Shown piece by piece: positions 44,191-54,736 of a DNA stretch of 64,000 bases. The notes below the pieces were generated by a model. It was given only the letters and a program-made list of their open reading frames with translations. It made no database searches and was not told the origin of the DNA. The position numbers and the translations under genes are program-made. Source of the stretch: Diatrype stigma (lineage: Eukaryota; Ascomycota; Sordariomycetes; Xylariales; Diatrypaceae); the NCBI GenBank assembly GCA_022225965.2, contig JAKJXP020000024.1, forward strand, positions 124,001 to 188,000, read 5' to 3'. Each line of letters opens with the position of its first letter. The stretch's first letter is position 1.

Positions 44191-46796
44191 GTTGATGCGC
44201 TACGCTACGCAAGCGAGAAATTCCTTGGGGCGTTTGCGATACGGTACGGGGTGTATGAGGGAGATGGAAGCTTGCGTCGCGCGGGAGTTCAGCAGGACGT
44301 TGACGTCGCACAGTGTAAGCGAGAATGGAATAGCATCTAATGCTTCTGGGAGTCGTATATTGCGCGCCGAGCCAGCATAGAAGGATATCGATAATTGCGA
44401 CGACGGGGGGCGATCATCAGAGGAGTTTCGGTGCTTGCAAGAACATGTTGCCGTCTTCGGTCTAAGTCGCCGTGCCGTGCCGTGCCGTGTCGTGTGTCGT
44501 GTGGCGTGTGTCGTGTGTCGTGTGTCGTGGGACGGGGGTTAAGCCGTATTGGAGTGAGAAGGCACGATGTTTCCAAGAGATGATGGGGCCTGTCAGCGCT
44601 GCAAGCCACTAATCGAGAACTACGAAGTAAGTAATCGAAGTCAAGACTTCGAGCTGGATAAAACGAATGTCAGCAGCCACGAGATGAAAGGGGTCAAATG
44701 ATAGAAGCATAAACTTGTTTTACAAGTCGGGTCAGGTGTCCTGTCTGGCTGTAGGAGGCGTTGCTTGCTATTTTGGACCACCTAGGTAGAGGTATTTGGA
44801 CTACCTGCCTACCTGTAACCCGGCTGCCCGGCTGGGCTCTGGCCTGTAGTTATGCCGTTATGCTGGTATGGGCCTGGACGTCAGAGGGTGGTGACACTAA
44901 GAATAAACTTTTTTGGGTTCATGTAGTAATGAGATTTGATATGATTGGTTTACAGAAACGCAGTATAGCCGTGCCTTGAGCGCATCCGGCGCAAATAGCG
45001 ATGGCTATAGGGATGGGGATGTATGTATACAAATGCATGTAAATGGGTCGAAAGTAATAACAGGTACCTAGCAGCCTAGTAGTACCTACATGTAGTTAGT
45101 TGTAACTTGTATGTCAAAGGCCGAGTTGTTAAAGCATGTCCGTTGACCTGCACTTCCCTGCATAGTTACCTACCTAGGTATACATACGTAGTTATATTAG
45201 GTATGCTTTATCATGAGAACCCTCGCACAGGGAGCAATTAAGTAGCTACTAGGCTGGTATGCCGGAGTGCCGTCAGGAGAGTTGGCCACTCTCAGTGCTA
45301 CTGGCTACAATTCCAGGTTGGATTGGGGGGATCCTGCGCATGTGCGTGGTGCATGTGTGGTACACGGGCAATACCTGTGTACATGAGGCTCATGAAAGTG
45401 ACAGCGTGTGAGCATACGGGGCATTCGACACTCAAAGTCTCAAACCCCGTTTCCCCCCATTTTTATTACTAAAGTCGGTCTAGACGACGAAAATGTTCGG
45501 CAAAGGTTCATCGCGGAGTCGCAAGGGAATACTCGGGTTACCGGCCCAGTGGTAGTCATTTCACCGCTAGGTTCCCGGTCTTTCGCCGAATCATTCGGAG
45601 CCTTTTCTACGTGTATGCTTGGTGTACAATATCAACTGTAAATACACAGCAAAGTGGTTCCCTTTTCACCCTGCCCGCTATATGCGCACGTACAAGATAT
45701 CTTGAATCCTGTACGGTGGCGGTTACTGCTATCTTGAAAAGCAGTTCGAGATACTTGTTACGGTTCATGAAGCAATACCTAACCAGGCCGATCAGCGACA
45801 CCACGGGATTGGGGGATCGAGGAGGATGGCATCCTGGCTCACGTCATGGGATGCAGAAGCATGCAAGTGATACAGACGGCCCTTCGCATTACAAAAGCAG
45901 ACTGACGCCATTCCCTGCGCGGCACGCCCCGTACTTAGAAGATCTACAGTTGCCGTGTCGATGACTGTAACCTGTTTGGCAGGAGAGGCATGCGGTCGCC
46001 TATCTGACCAAGCTATTTACTTTCAGAACCCATACTTACGTACCAACGTAGGTACCTAGCACTCATTCTTTGCGTGGTTGCTCGTTGCAGTTGGCTGGCC
46101 CAAAGAAGATAGCTGCAGTAGCGCGGGATGTAGCATCGAAAAGCTCCAGACCGCAGCTCGAATGGGGCCCGATCTACAAAGCCGAGGCTACATCGTCTCG
46201 AGGCCACTCAAAAGATAACTGCAAAGGTGCTTATGTCTAGATAGAACTTTCTTATGCACTTTTATAGTGCTTAGCGACGATGGCAACTAAGTACCTAGGT
46301 AGGTATTCGGTAGGTAGTCGGACACCTCGCTCTGTAAACTACTACATTATGAAACTGACAAGTCACACAACACATTCCACTCGGTGAGTTACGATATAGC
46401 AGAAGCCGGCAAGACTGCCATTGCGTAACCATCCTCATTATGGCACTATAATTCTCGTAGATTAGTCAGTGTAGAGGCACTACCTATGAAATTACTAGCT
46501 AGCAATCTGAGCTACGGGGGGTTGGAGCCCAACCCTCAAAACCATCTACAGTAACCGGTACTTAGCAAAGCAAGATGGTCTGCAAGAGTTGGATCCGAGT
46601 CCGAATATTCGCAATCTTCGCCTCCGTGGTGAGCCCGCGCGCTCCCTTGATGTATATCGGTTCCGAATCGAAACTAAAAGATGAGTGGCAGCTCAACGTG
46701 AACAACGCGTAAACCAACGCCCACAAAGACAAGTAGAAACTTCCCTGTCCGGACGCAATCGAGAATGCCAAACTCCGAGGTACCGAGACATACTTA
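44191..46796. other. Long intergenic region, no gene supported
   Basis: The first several hundred bases are the carrier promoter and leader and the last part is the 3' UTR of the SR gene. The middle 2 kb has many short GTAGGTA and CTACCT motifs and a GTGTC repeat, but no reading frame with family resemblance and no RNA gene that I can recognise. Confidence 0.45.
44471..44530 (+). repeat. CGTGC/CGTGT pentanucleotide tract
   Basis: Tandem CGTGC units grade into TCGTGTG units over about 60 bp, about 0.3 kb upstream of the carrier start. Confidence 0.8.
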
Positions 46797-48000
46797 TCAC
46801 TCTGCAACATCCAGATCATCGTGCTGGGGAGGGGGGCTGTCGAGAGCTACAATACAGTTAGCATATACATCGACACATAAACCTAGCAGGGTCTTACCCT
46901 TACGATCATCGCCGTTAGTGCCGTTGTCACGGCGGTCACGATCTTCTCGCTCGTCTTTGACGTCCCGTTCACTGGTTTGCAACGTAAGCATGCATTCAAC
47001 GGAACCTGGGCAGGAGGGTAGCGGGGACCTACCGAGCATCTGGGCTGCGCGAACGGTCACGAGTGTCACGACGTTCCCGATCGTAGTCACGGTCACGGTC
47101 ACGGTCGTAATCCCGATCCCGGTCGCGTCGGTCATCTTTGCGGGGTGAGTAGTCCCGGGTGCTGCGACGGGGGGAGGGCGAGCGACCACGACGAGGAGTT
47201 CTTCTACCACTGTCACGTCGGTCGCGGTCCCGGCCCGAGTCGAAACGCCATGATGCCGAAGGGGGTGTACGAGCCCACTATGGTCTTGTTAGTAAAAACA
47301 GTAATAGGTTATAATCGCATGTAAACTTACCTCGATCTTCAAGATATCGTCGCGACCAATGCGCTTGTTATGCATCTCATGGTACGCGTCGTCGGCATCT
47401 CGTCGATCCTCGTATTCTACGAAGGCGAAGCTAAACAGTCTGATTAGTAACGGAAACAACCAAAGGATACTGGGCTTGGCTTACAGTCTGCTAGACGCTG
47501 AACGAGGGGCAGGAATGTCACAACGGACAAGGCGGCCATAGCTAAAAATCTTGCATGTCAGTGATCGCCAAACGAAGAGTGAACTTTCCCAGTTTGATCG
47601 CATCGGTTGCGTATAGCTTCTCGGGTTCCACCACGAGGTTGGCAGGCGGTCCGCGCGCGATGCACTCAAGGAATGGTGTACGACCGCTCGATCGAAGAAA
47701 AGACAATTGGTATAGAGATGAAGGGCGAGGGAGGTGGGGGGCGGTTCAAGGAGACGCGGAACCGAGGTGGACTCGACGAAGCCGAGGAGGACGTGGGGGA
47801 GGACGAGGCCGAAGGGGGGTTTTGCTTCAGGGCGAGGATAGGAGGGCGATAGTAAGAACCGCATCGGGAGACGGGACGACGGTCGATCGATTCCACCGGC
47901 GAGAATAGTTGACATACCGTTCGAATTCGTAGGCGAGGTCTCGAGCACGCGTGCCATGGCTAAAGCCAGTCACGTAGAGGGTAGTACCACCTCGAGACAT
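46797..48000 (-). CDS. SR-family RNA-binding protein (RRM plus Arg/Asp/Ser-rich tail)
   Basis: Predicted nuclear pre-mRNA splicing or mRNA-export factor resembling fission yeast Srp1. Six exons (48000-47918, 47541-47485, 47430-47331, 47277-47033, 46971-46898, 46846-46797) join in phase and give 202 residues. Residues 1-80 form one RRM: RNP2 is TLYVTGFS, and RNP1 is in [17 protein letters not shown] linker with [12 protein letters not shown] follows, then an RS/RD domain ([20 protein letters not shown], a [11 protein letters not shown] repeat, RSRSPDAR). The end is acidic and proline-containing. Six exons in 0.6 kb of coding sequence is more than for neighbouring genes; intron retention is a common way for SR genes to autoregulate, but that is inference here. 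Confidence 0.87.
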
Positions 48001-49501
48001 GATGATGTCGAGGATGATGGATGATGATGGGTCAAGAGTTTAGAAATGGAAGGAGAGGGAGACAAAAAGAAAAGAAAAGGGAAGGGGGAAGACGCGGTAA
48101 GGGCGTCAATCAGTATTAATACGTAGATTCAGCTTCCCTAGGCAAACGATGTAGTGAATTGCGCCAACAGAATGACGTGTCTGGATTCCCACAATAGCGC
48201 CCACGATAGCGCGGATGCGATGTTGGGGATGGATAGAAGTGATAGATGGATGTCGCCAACGACAATGACCAACGACAATGAAGCAGTCAAGGTGGAAGAA
48301 TGGGATGTGGCCGGAAACGCGAGTCACCTGATTAAGTAAAATTATGAATGACGCGGGTCCACTGCAGACTGCCGGCTGCGCCTTCCAACTGGACGGGATG
48401 GTCGGAAGATGGAAATTCCGTTCGGGTCAGTGCGTCAGGCCAGTGCAGGTGCAGGTGCCACCCAAAGGCTCCTCCTACCTGTAGGTACGTAAGACTATTG
48501 TTCCAGGTTGTACAGCACCTCACCTATATGTGTATGTAGGTACTTGATATCAAGGTACCTATGAAGTACCTACTCTCCTAAGTTCAATGCGAATGTGCTT
48601 ACCTCCAAAACACTTTCGCAAACACCTCGTTACGACCGAATCCACACATTGTTCACCTCTCCTGAAGCAAACAGCCCGACGGCTTATTGTGTTCAACTAC
48701 TTACATAAGGTAATGATTGTAACACAGCAAGTCCAAAACTCCCACCTTCGAGGGTGCTGCTATCACTTAACCTTACTAATATGTAGCCAACACTCTGGTT
48801 AACAATAAGGGTCCCATGAATTGACCTTCAAGATATCCAGGTCCAGACTGCAATGTACGCAGGCGGCTTCATCTACTTGGGTGCTGAGGAAGAAGCAGAT
48901 CCGATGGTACGGCTCTGCAGTCTTGAACCATCTACATGGTAAATGGCCAAGCTCCTGTAGCACCAATGCTTTTGGGACAAGAGACAAGCTGGCACTATCA
49001 TTCTTCGGTTCTTACAACCAATATTCAACGCCTTCTACAAAATCAGCTTCTCATACCTCCCCAGATGTCAGAATCAGATAAGAGAGGACGGTGTAAACCA
49101 GGAGAGAATCATACGCTGCTTGACAGTTGTTGATGAGCTTTGTAATGTCAATCAGCTTATCAGCTTTACATACTTAGTTTCAGAGTTGCTGCGCCGTGAA
49201 CACGACTGTAATGGCCAAGAAAAGGCTCTTTGGCAGAACTGACAGATTATCACAACACTAGCTGGCCTCGTACTTACTCCTGACTAGGAAAGGTCGGGGA
49301 AATATAACTTCTACAGTATATATACCCAACCTTCCCCAAACCATCATCGCGCACGGAACTATGACCACACATAAAACCTTTCAACAGAATATTGCTCCAG
49401 ACCGCAATTTCTAACTTTGTAAACACACAGAACTCCTACCATTCGGTCAAGAAACCACCCCAACCTGACACGAGCCCCCACGCTTGGGATTGATCGACAG
49501 G
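48001..49501. other. Intergenic between SR gene and CXC gene (divergent)
   Basis: Both flanking genes start here on opposite strands, so promoters lie at each end. A pyrimidine tract on the minus strand (plus-strand AAAGAAAAGAAAAGGG near 48063-48082) is probably SR-gene leader. No gene is recognised in the middle. Confidence 0.45.
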
Positions 49502-50603
49502 ATGACCGTTGACACACCCGGTGAGCCAAAACCCTCCCAACGCCTAGACCGTTGATTTCATCGAGTTGAAAACTAACCATGGCGCATTTCGTCCTTTTCG
49601 TGCTATTCAGCTAGGAGATCGCTCCTTAGTGAAGCGAGTTCCTTGGACGATGATTCCATGCAGTCATTCTGCGGCCCATCTGGCCCTCGCTACCTGAAGA
49701 ACGCCCCGGTTACGGAGGTGAAGAGCGAGCTTCCTGATCGGGCCTTCGTCAAATGCCGATGCCAGTCTACCGATAAGGTGATGGCCTGTTGCCGCGGCTG
49801 CGCCTGTAGCAAGTATGGCTACCCTTGCTCCTCAGTCGACTGCGGGTGCCGCGAGGCGTGCCAGAACCCCTTCGACAACCTGGCCCGCATCTTTGGAACT
49901 GCCGACCCCTCTCTCCAGCCGCATCCTTGCTTTGTGACCTGGCTGCTGAAGCAGGTGAGAATCTAGAGCCCTTGTCTCCTTTCGTTGCCTGTCGTTGACT
50001 CTGGATATTGGTGTAGACTCCACAGCGCCAGCGCGCCGTGAACGTGGACTGGCTGTTCGACAATGTCCTGATGGGGGGATGGCTGGGGATGGCTACGGAG
50101 TCACGAGAACTTGGGCCCTGGGATGATGAGTGGGAGAAAGTGGGAGACCATCCGGAGAAACGAGCGGAGCTGAAGGCACAGCTGGTGCGCTTTGCCTTCG
50201 CGGACGACCAACTATCGTGGTGGTTCTCGTTCTGCCGAAACGATCCAACAAACCCCTTTGGAACATGGGAACATAGTGACGTAAGTGCTTTTTTCCTAAT
50301 CCGTATGTTCTTTCACTAGTTCATTCGCGAGGTTGAGAAGCCCGGAGATTTGAATGTGATGGTTTCCGACCACAGGCGGTTTCCAGGCACCCCTTTTCCG
50401 CTCAAAAGGTTGAGACCAGATACTAACCCCGGTTGCTCCAGAATACGTGGCATTGTCGGGAATGTGCTGAGTGCATGGAATGGAGGGAGTGGCATTGTGG
50501 CAGATGCGACGAATGCTCATACGGGGCCAGTTTGCCATGCAAGGGATGTGGAGGGGTCCAGGAGTCATATCATGAAGATCATGAGATGATGGAGAACTTT
50601 TAG
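49502..50603 (+). CDS. CXC (tesmin/TSO1-like) domain protein with cysteine-rich C-terminus
   Basis: Best model: exons 49502-49520, 49611-49954, 50017-50280, 50320-50355 and 50442-50603, giving 274 residues. The first exon ATGACCGTTGACACACCCG joins in phase across an intron with a clear branch site (AACTAAC). Residues about 50-105 hold a CXC-type zinc domain: [20 protein letters not shown], then [19 protein letters not shown]. The last exon encodes a second cysteine cluster with CxxC spacing ([31 protein letters not shown]), which looks like a separate zinc-binding module. CXC domains bind DNA in plants and animals; for this small fungal form the role is unknown. The donor of the short fourth exon (GTGATG) is weak and was chosen to keep the cysteine frame. 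Confidence 0.7.
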
Positions 50604-51479
50604 TGGTAGGCTAGACACCACGATCTTGAGGTAGTGCTGGTAGACACGATAGTAGAGTTCTAGAAGAAACCTCACCATTCTGATTGAATCTCAAGGTCCA
50701 CCGTGATTGGGTTGACAATAAATGAGCTCGAGAGACCATCAATCCTGATCAAGAGCTTTTGGTATGAGGTATAATGCTCATTGATACTCTTCATGCTATA
50801 CGAACCAAGTGGTTCTTCTCTTTGGCTTTTCCCCCTTCTCTTGAAAGCTTATTTATTTCTAACACTCATTGTTGGAACTCCTCTGCGTAATGTTGGGAGG
50901 GGTTGTCAGGAAGTAAGGAGGTCATGCCCGCGCTGGTATACGCGAAATCCATTCTCCTGTCCCATCTGAACACAATATTAAACCAAAGCATACAAATTGT
51001 TGATACCGTGAGTTTCAAGTACGGTAGGTCAGAGTAACTAGCTGGAACCCCAGGGCTTTCTACTATATATAGTAAAGATCTCTAGCTAAGGTAGGAATTA
51101 TAGTAAGAGTTACAGGTACTGCTTCATTGGATAGCTCCTAGCTCCTATCCCCGACAAGAACCTCTTACTGCCAGAAGGACAGTCGGACGTAAGTCACATC
51201 TCCGATAAGATAAGTGGGTGATAGAGAATAGAGGCTGCGCCACTGCGTTATAGAACAAGCACGCCTCAGACTTCCCGCAGTAGATGCCGGGACATCTTAT
51301 AAAATACCTATGCATATATAAATGGTGTAATATCCAGACGGCTTAAAGAGGCTCAAGCAGTCCCAGCTCTCACGGTTATTGGTTATTCTCGTACACAGCT
51401 ATTATCTTATATTCCTCCGTCGAAATTGCCTCTACTTTCAACTTGGTACTATTATCAGGTACTGTCAGCAGCAGGTATC
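50604..51479. other. Intergenic before the EthD gene
   Basis: Should contain the CXC-gene 3' UTR and the EthD promoter. No gene or RNA is recognised. A TATATATAG stretch lies near 51063-51072. Confidence 0.45.
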
Positions 51480-51862
51480 ATGGCTTGGGATAAAATCGAG
51501 CATGAATTCACACACCCCCAGCTCAGCTACGATGCGGAACCCAACGTCCAGCCGTACATAAAGGTCTCCGTGTTTTTCAAAAAGCTTGACTCGATCGACT
51601 ATGAAACCTTCCTCGGCCACTGGCGAACAGTCCATGCCGATATGGCAGCAGCAGTCCAAATATTTCGCGAGCGCATTGTGCGCTACGTTCTGGTATGGGC
51701 CCTACGTCTCGCGTCGTATATTTGTTCCTATGTTGCCCACAAAGGCTTTGCCTCTCCACGCCCCCGGGCGTATAATGTGTGTACGACAGGCTAAGAAAGG
51801 TTGTATTAGTACCCCCAAACCCCTGAGATGAAGGAGCGGGCTCGGAGCCTCGGCGGGAATGT

Positions 51863-52071
51863 TGTCGCGGTAAAATGGGTCTATTTTGGAGCTGTTCTAA
51901 AGGGGTATAACGCTCTGGCAGGGGACCCCCCTAGGGGGGGTCCATTTGGGCCTATATAAAGGTCCGATCTTCCCTCATACCTTCTGACGCTCCCTTTTTT
52001 TCTTTTTTCTTTAAAGCTTTAGCAGAGTATAGCAAAATACGTTAATAAAAGGGCTATTTAGAAACGCAACA
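51863..52071 (+). repeat. 5' long terminal repeat
   Basis: 209 bp, TG..CA bounded. Contains a TATA-like CTATATAAAGG, a palindromic CCCCCCTAGGGGGG and an AATAAAA polyadenylation-like signal near 52036. Compared with the 3' LTR it shows about two dozen substitutions, nearly all transitions. Confidence 0.92.
51953..51960 (+). promoter_or_regulatory. TATA-like box in the 5' LTR
   Basis: TATATAAA about 90 bp into the LTR, the expected place for a U3 core promoter. The same motif is kept in the 3' LTR, which faces the downstream part of the EthD gene. Confidence 0.6.
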
Positions 52072-53275
52072 GTTATGAGTCCGGGTTCGTTACGGATTCG
52101 GTGCTTTCATTTTTTGAGCCAATTTCCGTTGCGCGTGCTTTTTTATTTTTTTTTTTTTTCCGTTTGCGTTTTTCGTTGCGCTTACGAAATCCTTTCGTTC
52201 GTTTGTTTTCCGCGTTTGCGAGGTTTTTTTTTCCGTTTGCGCTTTTCGTTGCGTTTGTAAGTTTTTTCGTTACGTTTTGTTTTTTTCTTAAAGCTAGCGG
52301 GTTTTAATATTTTTAAGGGTTATAAAAGGACGTATTTCCTTTTGATCCTATACGGAATAAGCTATTATAATCCTTTAAAAAATCGATTATTTTAAAGATA
52401 TATAATTGTTCGTTTTATAAGTTCGTACGCCGCTTTCGTATAAGCGACCTTTATTCGGCTATTAAGAATACGTAAATTAATTTTTTCGTAATTCTAATAG
52501 AACTGGTTTGGACGAAAGAAGTTTATTTGGAAAAAAACGATTGGTTCCGAATAAAAAAGACGAACGCGATATTCGTAAAAACTATTGTTTTTAGCTTAAA
52601 AAAATAATGCGTTATATTTTTTCGCTTTCGATTTCGGAAATGGACGAGCTTTTTTTTATTCCTAGTTAGCTCGACGAAATCTCGTACGGGCGTTATTCGT
52701 TAAAGCGTCGCAAAACGTTCGAACTAGGAAATAGGCAAAACTTTAAATCCTTCGTTTTTGCGGTTCGGATCGGTTATTCGGATTTGGTTCCAATCCTTTT
52801 AAAAAGAAGCGGGCTAGCCCAGTTTTGGTGCTTTCTTTTTTTTACTTATGGATTAAAAGGGCCTAATTTTTGCGCTAACGTTTTTTTTTTTTCAGATAAA
52901 GAACCGACGATTCTTTTCGGTAAGTCTTTATAAATCGCCGAAACCGGTGGAAACGTTAAGGAAAAACGCTAAGGGTTTTTGTTATATTTCCCTTTATATT
53001 ATAAAGCGGCAAAAGCTATATATAGACGATTTTTTTTTTAATTAAGGCGGTCCTTTTTATATAGGCCCTTAACGGTAAGGTAAAGATAGCTATAGTTATT
53101 TAAGGACTAAAGCCGTATGCCGCCTAAAGTAATAAGTACTAAACGTGGCATTACCGGTGCTAAGGGCGTTTAATTCGGCCGTCCTGATCTTTTTTATATT
53201 AACAAGCCTGCTTCCAACCTTAAGGGATCCTTCGGCTAAGGGTCCTCGGGCTTGGGGGTAGGTACGGTTAGGAAG

Positions 53276-53531
53276 TTCGGCTGGTGCCTGCGTAGGTGCC
53301 AGCCCGGGCCGAAGTATGGGCCGGCTCCTTCCCTCCTTTGCTTCTCCCTTTTCAGGGAGTAACGTCTAGGGCCGGCCCGGACCAGGAAAAGCTCGGCCGG
53401 TGCCTGCCTACGCTCGGGGATGCCGGTCAGGTCCAGCAAAGGAGCTCGGCTGGTGCCCGCCTACGCTCGGGGATGCCAGCCCGGGCTCAAGCACGGCCGG
53501 TGCCTGCCTCCGCTCGGGGGTACCGGCCCGG
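53276..53531 (+). repeat. GC-rich tandem repeat inside the LTR element
   Basis: Four diverged copies of a unit of about 50 bp containing CTCGGCTGGTGCCTGCCTAC and GCTCGGGGATGCC. The block is GC-rich while the rest of the element interior is AT-rich, so it seems to have escaped RIP or to have been acquired later. Confidence 0.8.
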
Positions 53532-54146
53532 TACAAAACAAGGTCTATTGGATGCTCTTCCCGTATTAAAAGGGGCACGTTGTAAGCTGGTGTTGTATAC
53601 GGGCCAGTATGGGACGCTGTACTGCCGCTCGGGACACAACACCAAGGAAGTGCCAGGACCTTTTCCTTTCCTTTCGATCAGGGTGGTTTCTTTTGTGAAA
53701 GCCCAAAAGTAAATGGTTATCACTCCGGCTAGTTGGGGCCGTTGCGGGTACGCTGCGTGGCATCACCTATAGGTTGATCGTCGTTCAAGTGAAACGCGAA
53801 AGTTCCCTCATTGGAAAAGGAACACGACAATTACCGTTATAAAAGCGGTTCGGAATGCCACTTATCGGTACGAAGGAATGCCGTTAATATAGCGTCGTCG
53901 GAAGCCGCTCGTAAAGAGCGCGCGGGAAGGGATCCATACGTAAGTACGTTTGGGCGCCCAGGGTAATTCCAAGGGGCTATTCGTTTTAACCGTCCTAATC
54001 TTTCCATATATAGTTTCCTTACCGGTTACGATAAGTAATTCCTATATATCATTTCCGGAGATTACGATAATGATCTCCTTATGTATATAGCTTTGTTCGT
54101 TTTTTTTTTTTCTTGTTAGGTTAGAGACCTCTTAAAAAAAGGAGTG

Positions 54147-54355
54147 TATCGCGGTAAAATGGGTTTATTTTGGAGCTGTTTTAAAGGGGTATAACGCTTT
54201 AGTAGGGAACCCCCCTAGGGGGGGTCCATTTGGGCCTATATAAAGGTCCGATCTCCCCTTATACCTTCCGACGCTTCCTTTTTTCCTTCCTTCCTTAGAG
54301 CTTTAGCAGAGTATAGCAAAATACGTCAATAAAAGGGCTATTCAGAAACGCGACA
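54147..54355 (+). repeat. 3' long terminal repeat
   Basis: 209 bp, the same length as the 5' LTR. It starts TATCGCGG, where TG has become TA by a G-to-A change, and ends GAAACGCGACA followed by AATGT. Confidence 0.92.
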
Positions 54356-54736
54356 AATGTCCAGGACTATGATGGATGCGCCCAGCTTTATGTCAGAACG
54401 TGGAACGACTGGCTCGCCTTCCACCACAGCGACGAGTATGCTACTGCCTTGAGTGCCGATTGTCGTCGTTTCATGCAGTTTCCGCAAACCTACATGGTGG
54501 GAGAAGAGATTCTAATCGTGGGTGATGCTCCAAAGGCACTTGGAGGTAATGACGGTGTAAGAGTATAAAACTCCAAATCAGCGTTCAATGAAACTTGACA
54601 ATTCGAATGTTGCGCTTTTTCGTGGCCAACAGACGGTTTTGGGACTCACTACTTGGGAGTGTTCAATTATACCAAACGTGACGCTCGTAGTAAAAAAATC
54701 ATGAAAGTACATAATGCCTAACAACGGTCGTTTTAG

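Larger units (their letters stand above)
51863..54355. mobile_element. Non-autonomous LTR retrotransposon inserted in the EthD gene
   Basis: A 2493 bp element with 209 bp direct terminal repeats, flanked by the 5 bp target duplication AATGT (51858-51862 and 54356-54360). The 5' LTR starts TGTCGCGGTAAAATGGG and ends GAAACGCAACA. A purine tract (AAAAAAAGGAG, 54135-54144) just before the 3' LTR fits a polypurine tract. The internal 2.07 kb has no gag, protease, reverse transcriptase or integrase reading that I can detect. It is T-rich, low in CpA/TpG and keeps CpG, consistent with RIP, and contains a GC-rich tandem repeat. It is therefore a LARD/TRIM-like or heavily mutated copy. Confidence 0.9.
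51480..54568 (+). pseudogene. EthD-domain (dimeric alpha-beta barrel) gene interrupted by an LTR element
   Basis: A small EthD-family protein of the kind often found beside oxidoreductases in fungal catabolic or secondary-metabolite loci. Exon 1 (51480-51692) encodes MAWDKIEHEFTHPQ and the motif YETFLGHWRTVHADMAAA. After an intron, exon 2 (from 51810) encodes QTPEMKERARSLGGNV and is then cut by the LTR element at 51863. Coding resumes at 54361 with QDYDGCAQLYVRTWNDWLAF, followed by HHSDEY, and runs to TAA at 54566-54568. Removing the element and one AATGT copy restores a single frame of about 158 codons, so the insertion is in an otherwise intact gene. Unless the element is spliced out, the product is a truncated protein. 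Confidence 0.88.
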
